Notes: generated from the sequence alone by a model not told the origin. Counted from the first letter of the stretch, positions 53,894 through 63,179 are shown. The stretch is 64,000 nt of DNA from Azospirillum agricola (GCF_017876095.1 NZ_JAGINM010000007.1:124001-188000), one strand, 5' to 3'. Made by a program: numbers and translations.

Positions 53894-55357
53894 TTATCGT
53901 GCGCGGTTTTCGATGGTGTAGATGCGGGCCCCGGCCGACTGCACGGCCTCGATCCGGCGCAGCGTGTCGCTTCCGATCTCCTCGCCGGGGACGATGATCG
54001 GCACGCCCGGCGGGTAGGGGATGATGAAGGAGGTCGAGATGCGCCGCTCCGCCGGCGGCGGGCGCAGGCCTTGCTGGATCGTCCGCAGGGCGTCGAGCAG
54101 GGCCAGCACGTCCTCCTCCAGCACGCCGATGTGGATGTTCAGCAGCAGCGAGGTCGGCGTGCAGCGGTTCACGTAGAGGGCGTGCTGGCTGTAGAGGCGC
54201 TCGCGCAGTTCCGGGGCGCCGATCGACAGGCCCGACACCCGCAGCGACAGCTTGGTCGGGTCGATGGCGACGTGCCCGGCCAGCGCGGCGGGAAGGGCGG
54301 CGTCGTTGACCGAGAAGGCCCCGAGGTCCGGATCGGCGGCGACGGTGTCGGCGATCAGGCGGGACAGGCGCAGGGAACGTTCGACCAGCGCGTCGCCCTC
54401 CAGCTCCATCTGGGCGCGCGCGAGGTCGAGCGAGGCGAGAATCTGGTAGTTGGGCGAGGTGGTGTGGTGGCGGTAGCGCGCCAGCCGCAGCTGCTCCCCC
54501 AGGGCCGGATCGCCGCTGTAATGGATGAGCGACGCTTGGCGCAGCGCGCTCAGCGACTTGTGGGCGGAGTGGGTGGCGACGACGTTGAAGCGTTCGAGCG
54601 CCGGGGCGGCGCTGCGCGCGTGCAGCGCCGTGCGGACCCGCGTGGTCTCGTGGAAGTAGCTCCAGGCGCCCCAGGCCTCGTCGATGAAGATGTTGGTCAG
54701 GGACGGGCTGGCCTCGGCGAGCGCGGCCAGGATCGCCGGGATGTCGTAGACGACGCCGTCGTAGGACTGGCCGTTCAGGACCAGCAGGTCGTAGGGCGTG
54801 CCGGCCCGCTCGGCCGCGGCCGCGCGGTCGAGGATGTCGGACAGCGCCAGGGCCGCGCGTTCGGAATGCTCGCAGAACACGCGCGGCTCGATGTAGTCGA
54901 CCGCCGCGTGCTTGTCCGACAGGGCGAAATGGATCGACTGGTGGGTGCCCTTGTCGGCCAGCACGCGGGCGTCGGGCTTGGTGACCAGGGCCTCCAGCGC
55001 GATCTGGTTCGACGCGGTCGTCCCCACCGTGACGAACAGCGTGCCGGTGGCGCCGAACGCGCGGGCGGCCAGCTCCTCGGCCCGGGCGAGCGAGCGGTGC
55101 GGGAAGAAGAAGGTGTCGAGCGGCGGTGCGGTGATCGTCGTCTCGCTGTACAGCCCGCTGCCGAACAGCGCGTCGAACGAGGAGGCGAGCGGCGAGGTCC
55201 GGATCGACGCGCGGCGGCCGACCGGCAGGGCGTGGAACGACGCGCGGGTGCTGGCGCTCGCCGCCAGAAGGGCGTCCGCAAGCGGCGTCTCGACCGCAGG
55301 CCGGGCGGCGGGTTGGGCGGTGAATTGGAGGGGGGATTGGTCGGTCGGTTCGGACAT
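53894..55357 (-). CDS. PLP-dependent Orn/Lys/Arg decarboxylase-family enzyme
   Basis: This 487-residue fold-type-I PLP enzyme lacks the N-terminal wing domain, like short decarboxylases of the YaaO/SpeA type. It has FVTVGTTASNQIALEAL for cofactor phosphate, IDEAWGAW (Asp226), and THSAHKSLSALRQASLIH with the Schiff-base Lys267. The C-terminal PYPPGVPIIVPGEE block is typical of the family. The DEAWGAW motif replaces the more common DEAHGAH. It should decarboxylate a basic or other amino acid to an amine; aminotransferase chemistry is less likely. It is the first gene before the ligase-exporter fusion and faces a LysR gene. Confidence 0.9.
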   Translation of the reverse strand: MSEPTDQSPLQFTAQPAARPAVETPLADALLAASASTRASFHALPVGRRASIRTSPLASSFDALFGSGLYSETTITAPPLDTFFFPHRSLARAEELAARAFGATGTLFVTVGTTASNQIALEALVTKPDARVLADKGTHQSIHFALSDKHAAVDYIEPRVFCEHSERAALALSDILDRAAAAERAGTPYDLLVLNGQSYDGVVYDIPAILAALAEASPSLTNIFIDEAWGAWSYFHETTRVRTALHARSAAPALERFNVVATHSAHKSLSALRQASLIHYSGDPALGEQLRLARYRHHTTSPNYQILASLDLARAQMELEGDALVERSLRLSRLIADTVAADPDLGAFSVNDAALPAALAGHVAIDPTKLSLRVSGLSIGAPELRERLYSQHALYVNRCTPTSLLLNIHIGVLEEDVLALLDALRTIQQGLRPPPAERRISTSFIIPYPPGVPIIVPGEEIGSDTLRRIEAVQSAGARIYTIENRAR

Positions 55358-55974
55358 GGGGTGAAGCTCGCTCTTGGTTGGTCCGCATCGGATGCGGCCA
55401 GTTTCAACGAATTTTTGGTGTTTTTCTTTTTTTATTCATATTTTATTTATAGGAATAACGGGCTTTGGCTTGCCGATTGTCCAATAGAAAATTCTGAAGC
55501 CAAACCTCGGTCAAATTGATGAGTCAGAGAAACAATGAAAATTTAATGCAGTTTTTGAAAGAACCCCTCTGGAGTCTCGGCTTGGAATGAAAATTCTAAG
55601 AATTCATTTGTGTGTTGTTTGTAAAATTTACGTGCACCGCGGATTGCACTTTACGGTGCAGAGCAGACGGCTGGAAGTGGCTGTGCCCGCCTCTCGGCGC
55701 TTCCGAGGTCAGTCAATAGGGCGAAATAAGAATGTAAAATATAGGCATCAATCATATATTTTTGTGTCATATCTTGCTAAATAATATTTTTGGTCGGTAG
55801 ATTGCCGCGCTCCGGTGGGAGGGGCGGGTGACTCACCCGGTCCGGGGCCCGGAAAAAGGCGATGAGTGACGGTCACACAGCTTGGGATTGCCGATTTCCG
55901 CTGCGGCGCCGGTCGGAACCGCTTGGCCACGCGGTTCGGCTCCGTGCCCATGCAAGGCGTTCACGGAGGCGTTC
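55358..55974. promoter_or_regulatory. AT-rich control region between the decarboxylase operon and its LysR gene
   Basis: About 600 bases with no supported gene. The 55400-55800 part is strongly AT-rich and stands out from the surroundings. A 65-residue plus-strand frame at 55587 has no motif. It should contain the decarboxylase promoter and LysR sites, but I could not fix a single T-N11-A box. Confidence 0.5.
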
Positions 55975-56853
55975 ATGGAACTCCATCATTTGAAGACGTT
56001 CACCATCGTGGCCCGCGAGGGCAGCCTGACGCGCGCCGCGCAGCTGCTCCTGCTGAGCCAGCCCGCCGTCAGCGGCCACATCAAAGTCCTGGAGGATGAG
56101 CTCGGCACCGCGCTGTTCGAGCGCACGACCAAGGGCATGCAGCTGACACGGGAGGGAAACCTGCTGCTGGAGGATGCCGAGCGCACCCTGGCGGCGGCCA
56201 AGGCCCTGGTCAACCACGCCCGGAGCTTGCGGGGCGACGTGGCGGGGCCGGTGGCTCTCGGCATCGCCGGCGACCCGGTGGCGCTGCGCCTGGGCCTGCT
56301 GCTGTCGCGTCTGCGCGGCGCACACCCCGGATTGACGGTCCAGGTGTCGCACCATGTCTCCGCCGAGGTGGTCGAGCGGGTGCTCGACGGGCGTCTGGAG
56401 GCGGGGTTCGTCCTCGAGGAGCGGCCGGACACCGCGCTCCGCCATGTCCGCATCGCCGCGGTGCGGCTGCGCATCGTCGGTCCGGTCGCATGGCGCGGGG
56501 GCATCGAGGGTGCGGGCTGGAGCGACCTCGCCGCGCTGCCGTGGATCGGCACGCCACCGCGATGCAGCTTCCATCGGATCGCCGCCCGTGCCTTCGCGCG
56601 GCACGGCGCGGTTCCCCGCACCGTCGTCGAGGTCGACCAGGAGAGCGCGCTGAAGGCGCTGGTGATGGACGGGCTGGGGCTCGCCCTGCTGCGCGAGGAC
56701 CAGGCGTTGGCGGCCGAGGCGGCGGGCGAGGTCGCCCTGTGGCCGGGGGAGGGCCTGGAAAGCCACCTCCATTTCATCCTTCCCTCCAGGAAGGAGCAGG
56801 AGCCGGCGATCCAGGCGATGCGCGACGCGGTGCAGGCCGTGTGGGGGCAATGA
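55975..56853 (+). CDS. LysR-type transcriptional regulator (decarboxylase locus)
   Basis: This 292-residue protein has an N-terminal winged helix (MELHHLKTFTIVAREGSLTRAAQLL, QPAVSGHIKVLEDELG) and a C-terminal LysR effector domain. GGAGG sits 6 bases before ATG 55975. It is divergent from the decarboxylase-ligase-exporter genes, the standard arrangement for a LysR activator and its target. The inducer may be the substrate or product of that pathway. Confidence 0.92.
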   Translation: MELHHLKTFTIVAREGSLTRAAQLLLLSQPAVSGHIKVLEDELGTALFERTTKGMQLTREGNLLLEDAERTLAAAKALVNHARSLRGDVAGPVALGIAGDPVALRLGLLLSRLRGAHPGLTVQVSHHVSAEVVERVLDGRLEAGFVLEERPDTALRHVRIAAVRLRIVGPVAWRGGIEGAGWSDLAALPWIGTPPRCSFHRIAARAFARHGAVPRTVVEVDQESALKALVMDGLGLALLREDQALAAEAAGEVALWPGEGLESHLHFILPSRKEQEPAIQAMRDAVQAVWGQ

Positions 56854-56888
56854 GCGTGGGCGCAATGAGCGTGGAAGCGAGCGGGACG

Positions 56889-57506
56889 TCAGGCCCAGGC
56901 GCCGCTGTCCCTCACCACCACCGCGAAGCGGTCGGCGAGCGCGGCCAGCGTCGCCCGGTGCAGCGCCTCGGCGGGGACGGTGCCGCCGCCATCGCTGGCA
57001 CCGCCCTGGGGACCCGGCAGGTCGCGCGTCGCGCTGGCGGCGTCGACCACCGTCGTGCGCCAGCCGAGATCGAGCGCGGCGCGCACCGTGCTGCTGACGC
57101 ACATGTGGGTCTGGAAGCCGGCGACGATCAGCTCGGTCCGGCCGGTGGCGCGGATCCGCGCGTCGAGGTCGGTGCCGGCGAAGGCGTTGGGCAGGCCCTT
57201 CACGACGACCGTCTCGCCGTCATGCGGGATCAGCGCCGGGACGATGGCGGAGAACGGTCCCTCCGGGTTGAACAGCGCGCCGCCCGGCTTGCCGTGGTGG
57301 ACGACGTGGAACACCGGCACGCCGGCCTTGCGGGCCAGGGCCAGCAGCCGTCCGGCCTCGGCGACGGCGGCCTCGACGCCGGACAGCGGCAGGGCGCCCT
57401 CGGTGTATTCGCGCTGGGCGTCGATCAGCACAAGGGCGGCCTTGTCGAGCGGGCTGGGCGTCTGCGGGGCGCCGGCCAGGGCCAGCAGGGTCTTCGGTTC
57501 GGACAT
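56889..57506 (-). CDS. Isochorismatase-like cysteine hydrolase
   Basis: This 205-residue protein has the complete catalytic triad of the family: Asp29 (LIDAQREY), Lys103 (VVKGLPNAF) and Cys136 (GFQTHMCVSST). Members hydrolyse nicotinamide, N-carbamoyl compounds, biuret and similar amides. The downstream Gly-rich loop GPQGGASDGGG is unusual. It is divergent from a LysR gene at 57587 with about 80 bases between, so that LysR is the likely regulator. Confidence 0.9.
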   Translation of the reverse strand: MSEPKTLLALAGAPQTPSPLDKAALVLIDAQREYTEGALPLSGVEAAVAEAGRLLALARKAGVPVFHVVHHGKPGGALFNPEGPFSAIVPALIPHDGETVVVKGLPNAFAGTDLDARIRATGRTELIVAGFQTHMCVSSTVRAALDLGWRTTVVDAASATRDLPGPQGGASDGGGTVPAEALHRATLAALADRFAVVVRDSGAWA

Positions 57507-57586
57507 CGGACACTCCGGAGGAGAGGGAAAGTGATGAGTCAGTCTGCCGCGTTCGGGTCCGTCCGGCCATCCGTCAGGTTTGCGCG

Positions 57587-58441
57587 ATGACCGTTCAAAA
57601 ACAGACAGCCTCGCTCAATTGGGACGATGTGCGGATCTTTTTGGAGTTGGCGCGCACCGGCAGCCTGTCGGCGGCGGCGCGGGGCCTGCGGATCAGCCAC
57701 GCCACGGTCGGCCGCCGCGTCGCCGCGCTGGAGGCCGACCTCGGCCGCATCCTGGTGGAGCGGCGGGCCGACGGCTACGCCCTGACGGCCGACGGCGAGG
57801 CGGTCTTCGGGCTGGCCGACGGCATGGACGAGCGCGCGCTCGCCATCCTGCGCCGTGGCGGTCGGGAGGAGGGGCTGACCGGCACCGTGCGGCTGACGGC
57901 GACCCAGGCCCTGACCGACCGCTTCCTGGTGCCCCGGCTGGGGCCGTTCCACGCCCGTCATCCCGGCATCGACCTGGAGGTGACGGTGGACAACCGCGCG
58001 CTCAGCCTGGCGCGGCGCGAGGCCGATCTGGCGATCCGCATGGCGCGGCCCGAGCATGGCGACCTGATCACGCGCCGCCTGTCCACGGTCGCCTACGGCC
58101 TGTTCGCCATCCCCGGCGCCCCGGACGCGCTGATCGGCTACGACGAGGGGCTGGCCGACCTGCCCGAGGCGGCGTGGCTGGCCCGCCACGGCGGCGGCCG
58201 GCGCGTCTCCTTCCGCTCCAACAGCGTGCAGGCGCAGCTGGCGGCGGCCAGGGCCGGTTTCGGCGCGGCGCTGCTGCCGCTCTGGCTGGCGGCGGGGGAA
58301 GGGGATCTGGAGCGCGTGGCGATGGCGGGGCCGCCGCTGACGCGGGAACTCTGGCTGGTCCTGCATCGCGACATGAAGGAGGTGCCGCGCGTCCGCGCGG
58401 TGATCGACCACCTCGTCGCGCTGTTCGAAGCGGGACTGTAG
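57587..58441 (+). CDS. LysR-type transcriptional regulator (isochorismatase locus)
   Basis: This 284-residue protein has a winged helix at 10-70 (WDDVRIFLELARTGSLSAAA, ISHATVGRRVAALEADLG) and an effector domain with VRLTATQALTDRFLVPRL. The HATVGRRV recognition helix places it in the GcvA/DsdC-like branch. It starts near the divergent hydrolase gene and precedes the amidase operon by 157 bases, so it could serve either. Confidence 0.92.
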   Translation: MTVQKQTASLNWDDVRIFLELARTGSLSAAARGLRISHATVGRRVAALEADLGRILVERRADGYALTADGEAVFGLADGMDERALAILRRGGREEGLTGTVRLTATQALTDRFLVPRLGPFHARHPGIDLEVTVDNRALSLARREADLAIRMARPEHGDLITRRLSTVAYGLFAIPGAPDALIGYDEGLADLPEAAWLARHGGGRRVSFRSNSVQAQLAAARAGFGAALLPLWLAAGEGDLERVAMAGPPLTRELWLVLHRDMKEVPRVRAVIDHLVALFEAGL

Positions 58442-58471
58442 GGCTTCGGTCGGGAGGCGGCTGTGCAGATT

Positions 58472-58489
58472 TGAACTTCCATAGTTCAT
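58472..58489. promoter_or_regulatory. TGAAC-N7-GTTCA inverted repeat upstream of the amidase
   Basis: TGAAC (58472-58476) and GTTCA (58484-58488) form an inverted repeat in an AT-rich patch about 110 bases before the amidase start. On the minus strand it reads ATGAAC, the core recognised by PuuR in E. coli. A PuuR-type regulator is encoded at the end of the operon. Confidence 0.4.
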
Positions 58490-58598
58490 AAATAGGGAAT
58501 CAAAAAAATCCCACATGAGGGATAGACGGCAGGGTGGGGCTCCCGCCGTCGCGGTTGCTCCGTCCACCGATGCCGACGCGCAGGAGACACCGCCGATC

Positions 58599-60029
58599 AT
58601 GTCGCTTTTCCCCGAATACGAACGCTACGACGCCATCGGGCTGGCCGAGCTGGTGCGCGACCGGGCGATCAGCCCGCTGGAACTGATCGAGGAGGCGATC
58701 CGGCGCATCGAGCTGATCAACCCGGCGATCAACGCGGTCGTCCACACCCTCTACGACGAGGCCCGGCGGGTGGCGGCGTCGCCGGACCTGTCCGGCCCGC
58801 TGGCCGGGGTGCCGTTCCTGCTGAAGGATCTGAACATCCTCTACAAGGGCCAGCGGACCAGCAACGGCGGCCGGCTGTGGCTGGACAACGTCGCCGACCA
58901 TGATTCCACCATCACCGCGCGCTACCGGGCGGCCGGGCTGGTCGTGCTTGGCTACACCAACACCGCCGAGCTGGGGCTGGCCTGCGAGACGGCGCCCTCG
59001 GCCTTCGGGCCGACGCGCAACCCGTGGAATCTGTCGCTCAGCGCCGGCGGATCGAGCGGCGGCGCGGCGGCGGCGGTCGCCGCCGGGCTGGTTCCCGCCG
59101 TGCACGGCACCGACGGCGGCGGCTCCATCCGCATCCCGTCGTCGAACTGCGGCGTGTTCGGGGTGAAGCCGACCCGTGCCCGCAACCCCTTCGGCCCCGA
59201 CAACGGCGAGGGGTGGAACGGCCTGTCGGTCCATCACGCGATCACCCGCTCGGTGCGCGACAGCGCGGCGCTGCTCGACGCCACCCACGGCGCGGAACCG
59301 GGCGATCCCTACGCCGCCCCGGCCTTTTCCGGGCGCTTCCTCGACGCGGTGACGCGGGAGCCGCCGCGCCTGCGCATCGCCTTCCAGACCACCGACCATG
59401 GCGGCGGCGCCATCCACCCCGATTGCGCCGAGGCGGTGCGCGCGGCGGCCGCGCTGCTCGCCGATCTCGGCCACGAGGTGGAGGAGGCGCGTCCCGCCAT
59501 CGACGCCGAGGCCATGAAGCGCGCGACCCGCATCATCGTGGCGTCCAACATCGCCAACGTGCTGCGCCTGCGCGGCGAGCAGCTTGGCCGCCCCGTGATC
59601 GCCGAGGACGTCGAGCCGATCACCTGGCTGTGGGCGCAGGAGGCGCGGGACTACACGGGCGAGGATCTCGCGCGCTCGGTGTGGACGATCCACCGGCTGG
59701 CGCGGGCGCTGGGCGGCTTCTTCCAGCGTTACGACGTGCTGCTGACCAGCACCTTCGCCGCGCCGCCGCTGCCGCTCGACACGGTGGACACCCGCGGCAC
59801 GGATCTCGATGCCTATTACGAGGGGCTGCGGCGCTACAGCGCCTTCACCTCGCTGTACAACTGCACGGGCGTGCCCGCCGCGTCGGTGCCGCTGCACTGG
59901 AACGCCGACAACCTGCCGATCGGCGTGCAGATCGCCACCCGGCTGGGCGAGGACGCGCTGCTCTACAGCCTCGCCGGACAGTTGGAGCGGGCGCGCCCCT
60001 GGCACGACAGGCGCCCGGACATCCGGTGA
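58599..60029 (+). CDS. Amidase signature family hydrolase
   Basis: This 476-residue enzyme has the full Ser-cisSer-Lys triad: Lys76 (FLLKDLN), cis-Ser152 (GGSSGG) and nucleophile Ser176 (GGGSIRIPSSNCG). The 24-residue spacing between the serines is typical. ATG 58599 has AGGAG 11 bases upstream; a longer N-terminal reading is possible. It hydrolyses a carboxamide to acid and ammonia. A NitT/TauT-type SBP, ATPase and permease follow directly, so the amide or its product is probably imported by them. Confidence 0.93.
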   Translation: MSLFPEYERYDAIGLAELVRDRAISPLELIEEAIRRIELINPAINAVVHTLYDEARRVAASPDLSGPLAGVPFLLKDLNILYKGQRTSNGGRLWLDNVADHDSTITARYRAAGLVVLGYTNTAELGLACETAPSAFGPTRNPWNLSLSAGGSSGGAAAAVAAGLVPAVHGTDGGGSIRIPSSNCGVFGVKPTRARNPFGPDNGEGWNGLSVHHAITRSVRDSAALLDATHGAEPGDPYAAPAFSGRFLDAVTREPPRLRIAFQTTDHGGGAIHPDCAEAVRAAAALLADLGHEVEEARPAIDAEAMKRATRIIVASNIANVLRLRGEQLGRPVIAEDVEPITWLWAQEARDYTGEDLARSVWTIHRLARALGGFFQRYDVLLTSTFAAPPLPLDTVDTRGTDLDAYYEGLRRYSAFTSLYNCTGVPAASVPLHWNADNLPIGVQIATRLGEDALLYSLAGQLERARPWHDRRPDIR

Positions 60030-60081
60030 CGAGCATCCGGTGAACCATCCCCCATACTTTTCAGGAAGGGAACCGCGCTCC

Positions 60082-61080
60082 ATGACCGCGCCCCCATCGA
60101 CTCGCCGCCCGCCTGTTCTCCGACGCCTGCGGGCGCTGGCCGGCGCCCTGCTGACCGCTTCCGGCCTGCTCGCGGCGGGCCCTCCCGCTGTCGCTGCCGA
60201 GGACATCGCCATCGGCGAGGGCATCCACATCAGCTGGGGGCCGCTGATCGTCGCCGACCAGCAGAAGCTGTGGCAACGGGAGGGACTGACCCCCACCGTC
60301 ATCCCCTTCGCCAGCGGCCGGCTGGTGCTCGACGCGGTGGCGGGCGGGCGGGTGCTGATCGGCACCGCGTCGGAAACCCCGGTGGCGCTCGCCGCGCTGG
60401 CCGGTCTGCCGATCCGCATCATCGCGACCGTCAACGGCATGGAGCCGTTCGAGCTCGCGGCGGTCAAGGAGGTGGGGAGCATCCGCGACCTCAAGGGCCG
60501 CCGGATCGCCTTCGCCCAGGGCACCAACGCCCAGTACTACCTGCACAAGCTGCTCGACGCCGCCGGGCTGACGCTGGCCGACATCGCCCCGATCAGCATG
60601 AACCCGCCGGAGATGGTGACCAGCCTCGCCAACGGCTCCATCGATGGTTTCGTGTGGGGCGAACCGCATCTGTCGCAGGCGCTGAAACTCGGGCCGGACC
60701 GCTTCCACGTCATCCGCACGCCGGGCCTCTACAAATCCTTCGCCAGCATCATCGCGCTGCAATCCACCATCGACCAGAAGCCGGAGCTGCTGGCCAAGGC
60801 GCTGAGGGCGCTGACCGCCGCCTCGCAGTCCATCGCCCGTGATCCGGAAGCCGCCATCGCCCTGATCTCGGAGCGGATCAAGCTCGACCCCGAGGTGGCG
60901 CGGCGGATTTGGCCGACGCTGGATTTCCGGGTGACGCTGGAGCGCGACGATCTGATCCGCGAGCTGGACCGACAGGGGCGCTGGGCCGTCGCCAGCGGCC
61001 TGGCGCGGCCCGACGCCGCCGTGCCGGACTTCGCGGCCGTCGTGGTCCCCGGCCCGCTGCGGGCGGCTCGGGCGCCGTGA
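60082..61080 (+). CDS. NitT/TauT-type ABC substrate-binding protein (amidase operon)
   Basis: This 332-residue periplasmic protein has an Arg-rich N-terminus and signal (ALAGALLTASGLLAAGPPAVA, cleavage near 39). It then has HISWGPLIVADQQKLWQREGL, ASGRLVLDAVAGGRVLIG, and DGFVWGEPHLSQAL, typical of SsuA/NMT1-like proteins. The stop overlaps the GTG start of the ATPase as GTGA (61077-61080). Confidence 0.92.
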   Translation: MTAPPSTRRPPVLRRLRALAGALLTASGLLAAGPPAVAAEDIAIGEGIHISWGPLIVADQQKLWQREGLTPTVIPFASGRLVLDAVAGGRVLIGTASETPVALAALAGLPIRIIATVNGMEPFELAAVKEVGSIRDLKGRRIAFAQGTNAQYYLHKLLDAAGLTLADIAPISMNPPEMVTSLANGSIDGFVWGEPHLSQALKLGPDRFHVIRTPGLYKSFASIIALQSTIDQKPELLAKALRALTAASQSIARDPEAAIALISERIKLDPEVARRIWPTLDFRVTLERDDLIRELDRQGRWAVASGLARPDAAVPDFAAVVVPGPLRAARAP

Positions 61081-61850
61081 CCACGCCGCCCGAGCCCCTC
61101 ATCGTCTGCGACCGGGTCGGGCATCGCTACCGCTCCGCGCTGGGGCGGGAGACGGCGGCGCTGTCCGGCGTCTCCCTGACCATCGGCGCGGACGAATTCG
61201 TCTGCCTGCTGGGGCCGAGCGGTTGCGGCAAGACCACGCTGCTGAACCTGATCGCCGGCTTCCTCGCCCCGTCCGAGGGCGAGATCCGCGTCGGCGGCGT
61301 CGTCGTCGGCGGGCCGAGCCCCGAGCGCGGCGTGGTGTTCCAGGATTATTCGCTGTTTCCGTGGCTGACCGCGCGGGGCAACGTCGCGTTCGGGCCACGC
61401 ATGGCCGGCCGGCCGGCGCGCGAGCGGCGGCGGTTGGCCGAGGAGTGTCTGGCGCTGGTCGGGCTGGAGGGCGCGGGCGACCGCTACCCCTTCGAGCTGT
61501 CCGGCGGAATGAAGCAGCGCGTCGCCATCGCCCACGCCCTGGCGACCGAGCCGGCGCTGCTGCTGATGGACGAGCCGTTCGCGGCGCTCGACGCGATGAC
61601 GCGGGGCGCGCTCCAGGCCCAGATCCTGGCGATCCGCGCGCGCGAGGCCAGGACGATCCTGTTCGTGACCCACAACATCGCGGAAGCCATCGCGCTCGGC
61701 ACCCGCATCCTGGTGATGTCGCCCAACCCCGGACGGATCGCCGAGGACATCCCGGTCGATCTGCCCTACCCACGCCGGCGCACCGCGCCGGCCTTCAACG
61801 CACTCTACGAACGCCTGACCCAGGCCATCGGCCTGAGCGTCGCGGATTAG
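61077..61850 (+). CDS. NitT/TauT-type ABC ATPase (amidase operon)
   Basis: This 257-residue ATPase starts at GTG 61077. It has Walker A GPSGCGKTTLLN, Q-loop VVFQDYSLFPWLT, signature LSGGMKQRVAIAH, Walker B LLMDEPFAALD and switch THNIAEA. It is coupled to the SBP gene, and the permease starts 14 bases after its stop. Confidence 0.95.
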   Translation: MTTPPEPLIVCDRVGHRYRSALGRETAALSGVSLTIGADEFVCLLGPSGCGKTTLLNLIAGFLAPSEGEIRVGGVVVGGPSPERGVVFQDYSLFPWLTARGNVAFGPRMAGRPARERRRLAEECLALVGLEGAGDRYPFELSGGMKQRVAIAHALATEPALLLMDEPFAALDAMTRGALQAQILAIRAREARTILFVTHNIAEAIALGTRILVMSPNPGRIAEDIPVDLPYPRRRTAPAFNALYERLTQAIGLSVAD

Positions 61851-61864
61851 ACCGGACACGCCCC

Positions 61865-62653
61865 ATGCCGCGCTTTCTCCGTCCTTTCGACCACCCGCTC
61901 GCGCTCGGCCTTCTGGGTGTCCTGGCGTTCTTCGGCGGCTGGGAAGGCGGCAGCCGGGCCGGGCTTGTCAACCCGCACATCATTCCGGCTCCGAGCACCG
62001 TCTTCGCCTCGGCCTGGGCGATGCTGGCCGACGGCGAACTGCCGGGCCATCTCGCGGCCAGCCTGTGGCGGGCGGCGGCCGGGTTCACGGCGGGGGCGGC
62101 GCTGGGAATCCTGCTGGGGGTCGCGATGGCGCGGCTGCCCCGCCTGCACGGGGTGCTGAACCCGCTGGTCCAGATGTTCCGGGCGATCCCGTCCCTGGCC
62201 TTCGTGCCGCTGGCGATCTTCTGGTTCGGCATCGGCGAGGCGTCGAAGATCTTCCTGATCGCCTGGGGCGTGTTCTTTCCGGTCTGGGTCAACAGCTTCA
62301 TCGGGGTGCGCGACGTCAACCCGCTGTTCGCGCGCGCGGCCGCCAGCCTGGGGGCCGGCGGATGGCGCCTGCTGCTGCATGTGGTGCTGCCGGCGGCTCT
62401 GCCCTTCATCGTCGCCGGACTACGGGTCAGCCTGTCGGTCGCCCTGGTCATCCTGGTGGCGGCGGAACTGGCCGGCGCCATGCGTGGCGTGGGCTATCTG
62501 ATCCAGCTCTCGCAGCTGGTGTTCCGGGTGGACCAGATGTTCGTCGGCCTGCTGGCCTTGGGTGTCATGGGCTTCACGGCCGATGCCCTGTTCGACCTGG
62601 GCGTCCGCCGCCTGATGCCTTGGTACGGGGCGGAGCGGAAGACCGGCCGCTAG
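61865..62653 (+). CDS. NitT/TauT-type ABC permease (amidase operon)
   Basis: This 262-residue inner-membrane permease has about six segments, PHIIPAPSTVFASAWAMLADGELPG, and the coupling loop IGVRDVNPLFARAAASLGAGG. It completes a one-permease transporter, unlike the two-permease system at 36-39 kb. Its stop shares CTAG (62650-62653) with the stop of the convergent XRE regulator gene. Confidence 0.93.
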   Translation: MPRFLRPFDHPLALGLLGVLAFFGGWEGGSRAGLVNPHIIPAPSTVFASAWAMLADGELPGHLAASLWRAAAGFTAGAALGILLGVAMARLPRLHGVLNPLVQMFRAIPSLAFVPLAIFWFGIGEASKIFLIAWGVFFPVWVNSFIGVRDVNPLFARAAASLGAGGWRLLLHVVLPAALPFIVAGLRVSLSVALVILVAAELAGAMRGVGYLIQLSQLVFRVDQMFVGLLALGVMGFTADALFDLGVRRLMPWYGAERKTGR

Positions 62654-62946
62654 ACCTCCGGCCCCGCTCCGTCACGCGGATCGGACGTCGTCGCCGCCGT
62701 TCTCGGTCCGCCGTGATCCATACGCGAGGAGGGTGGGCGTGAACCGGCCGGGATCGCGAAAAAATCGGCCAGCCCGATCGGGAAGCTGTCGAGAATCTTT
62801 TCCAGGGACGCGATGGACGGGCTCGTCTTGTCCTTTTCGATCAGAGAGATCAACGCGTTGCTGATGCCCGAGCGCCTTGCCAGGGCGCGCTGCGACAGTC
62901 CATGCGTTTCCCGCAGGCTCTGCAATCTCTTCCCAAGATCGGACAT
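62650..62946 (-). CDS. XRE-family regulator, PuuR-like helix-turn-helix without the cupin domain
   Basis: This 98-residue protein starts MSDLGKRLQSLRETHGLSQR. The helix-turn-helix (ALARRSGISNALISLIEKDK, TSPSIASLEKILD) and LADFFA closely match PuuR-type regulators. Normal members have about 185 residues with a C-terminal cupin that senses the ligand. Here only a 35-residue Arg/Pro/Gly-rich tail follows, and the permease gene occupies the DNA beyond. The regulator may have been truncated, or it may work without ligand. ATGAAC-type inverted repeats lie upstream of it (63233-63255) and before the amidase gene. Confidence 0.82.
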   Translation of the reverse strand: MSDLGKRLQSLRETHGLSQRALARRSGISNALISLIEKDKTSPSIASLEKILDSFPIGLADFFAIPAGSRPPSSRMDHGGPRTAATTSDPRDGAGPEV

Positions 62947-63179
62947 GGCTTTATCCCCTTCGGGGAGTTTCAGCGGTCGCTTTCGCCGTGGGGCAACGGC
63001 GTGCCGGACATCGGCGTCGAACAGGATGGCGGGTCGTGCCGCTCCAGCTGGTAGCGGGCCCATTCCACAAACCCGTGCCGGCGATCCCAAGGTCAAACGT
63101 TGCGAGTGCCCTTGGCCGCGACGGGCGGACGTTCCCCGCAAGGAACCCGCTCTCACGCTCGTTTCCACAAGATCGGCCA

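Noticed and set aside
51349..55357. Opine-metallophore cluster of the staphylopine type
   Set aside because: No nicotianamine-synthase-like or opine-dehydrogenase gene is present; only the exporter/importer logic is similar.
55587..55784. Plus-strand 65-residue frame in the AT-rich control region
   Set aside because: No homology, and located where the decarboxylase promoter is expected.
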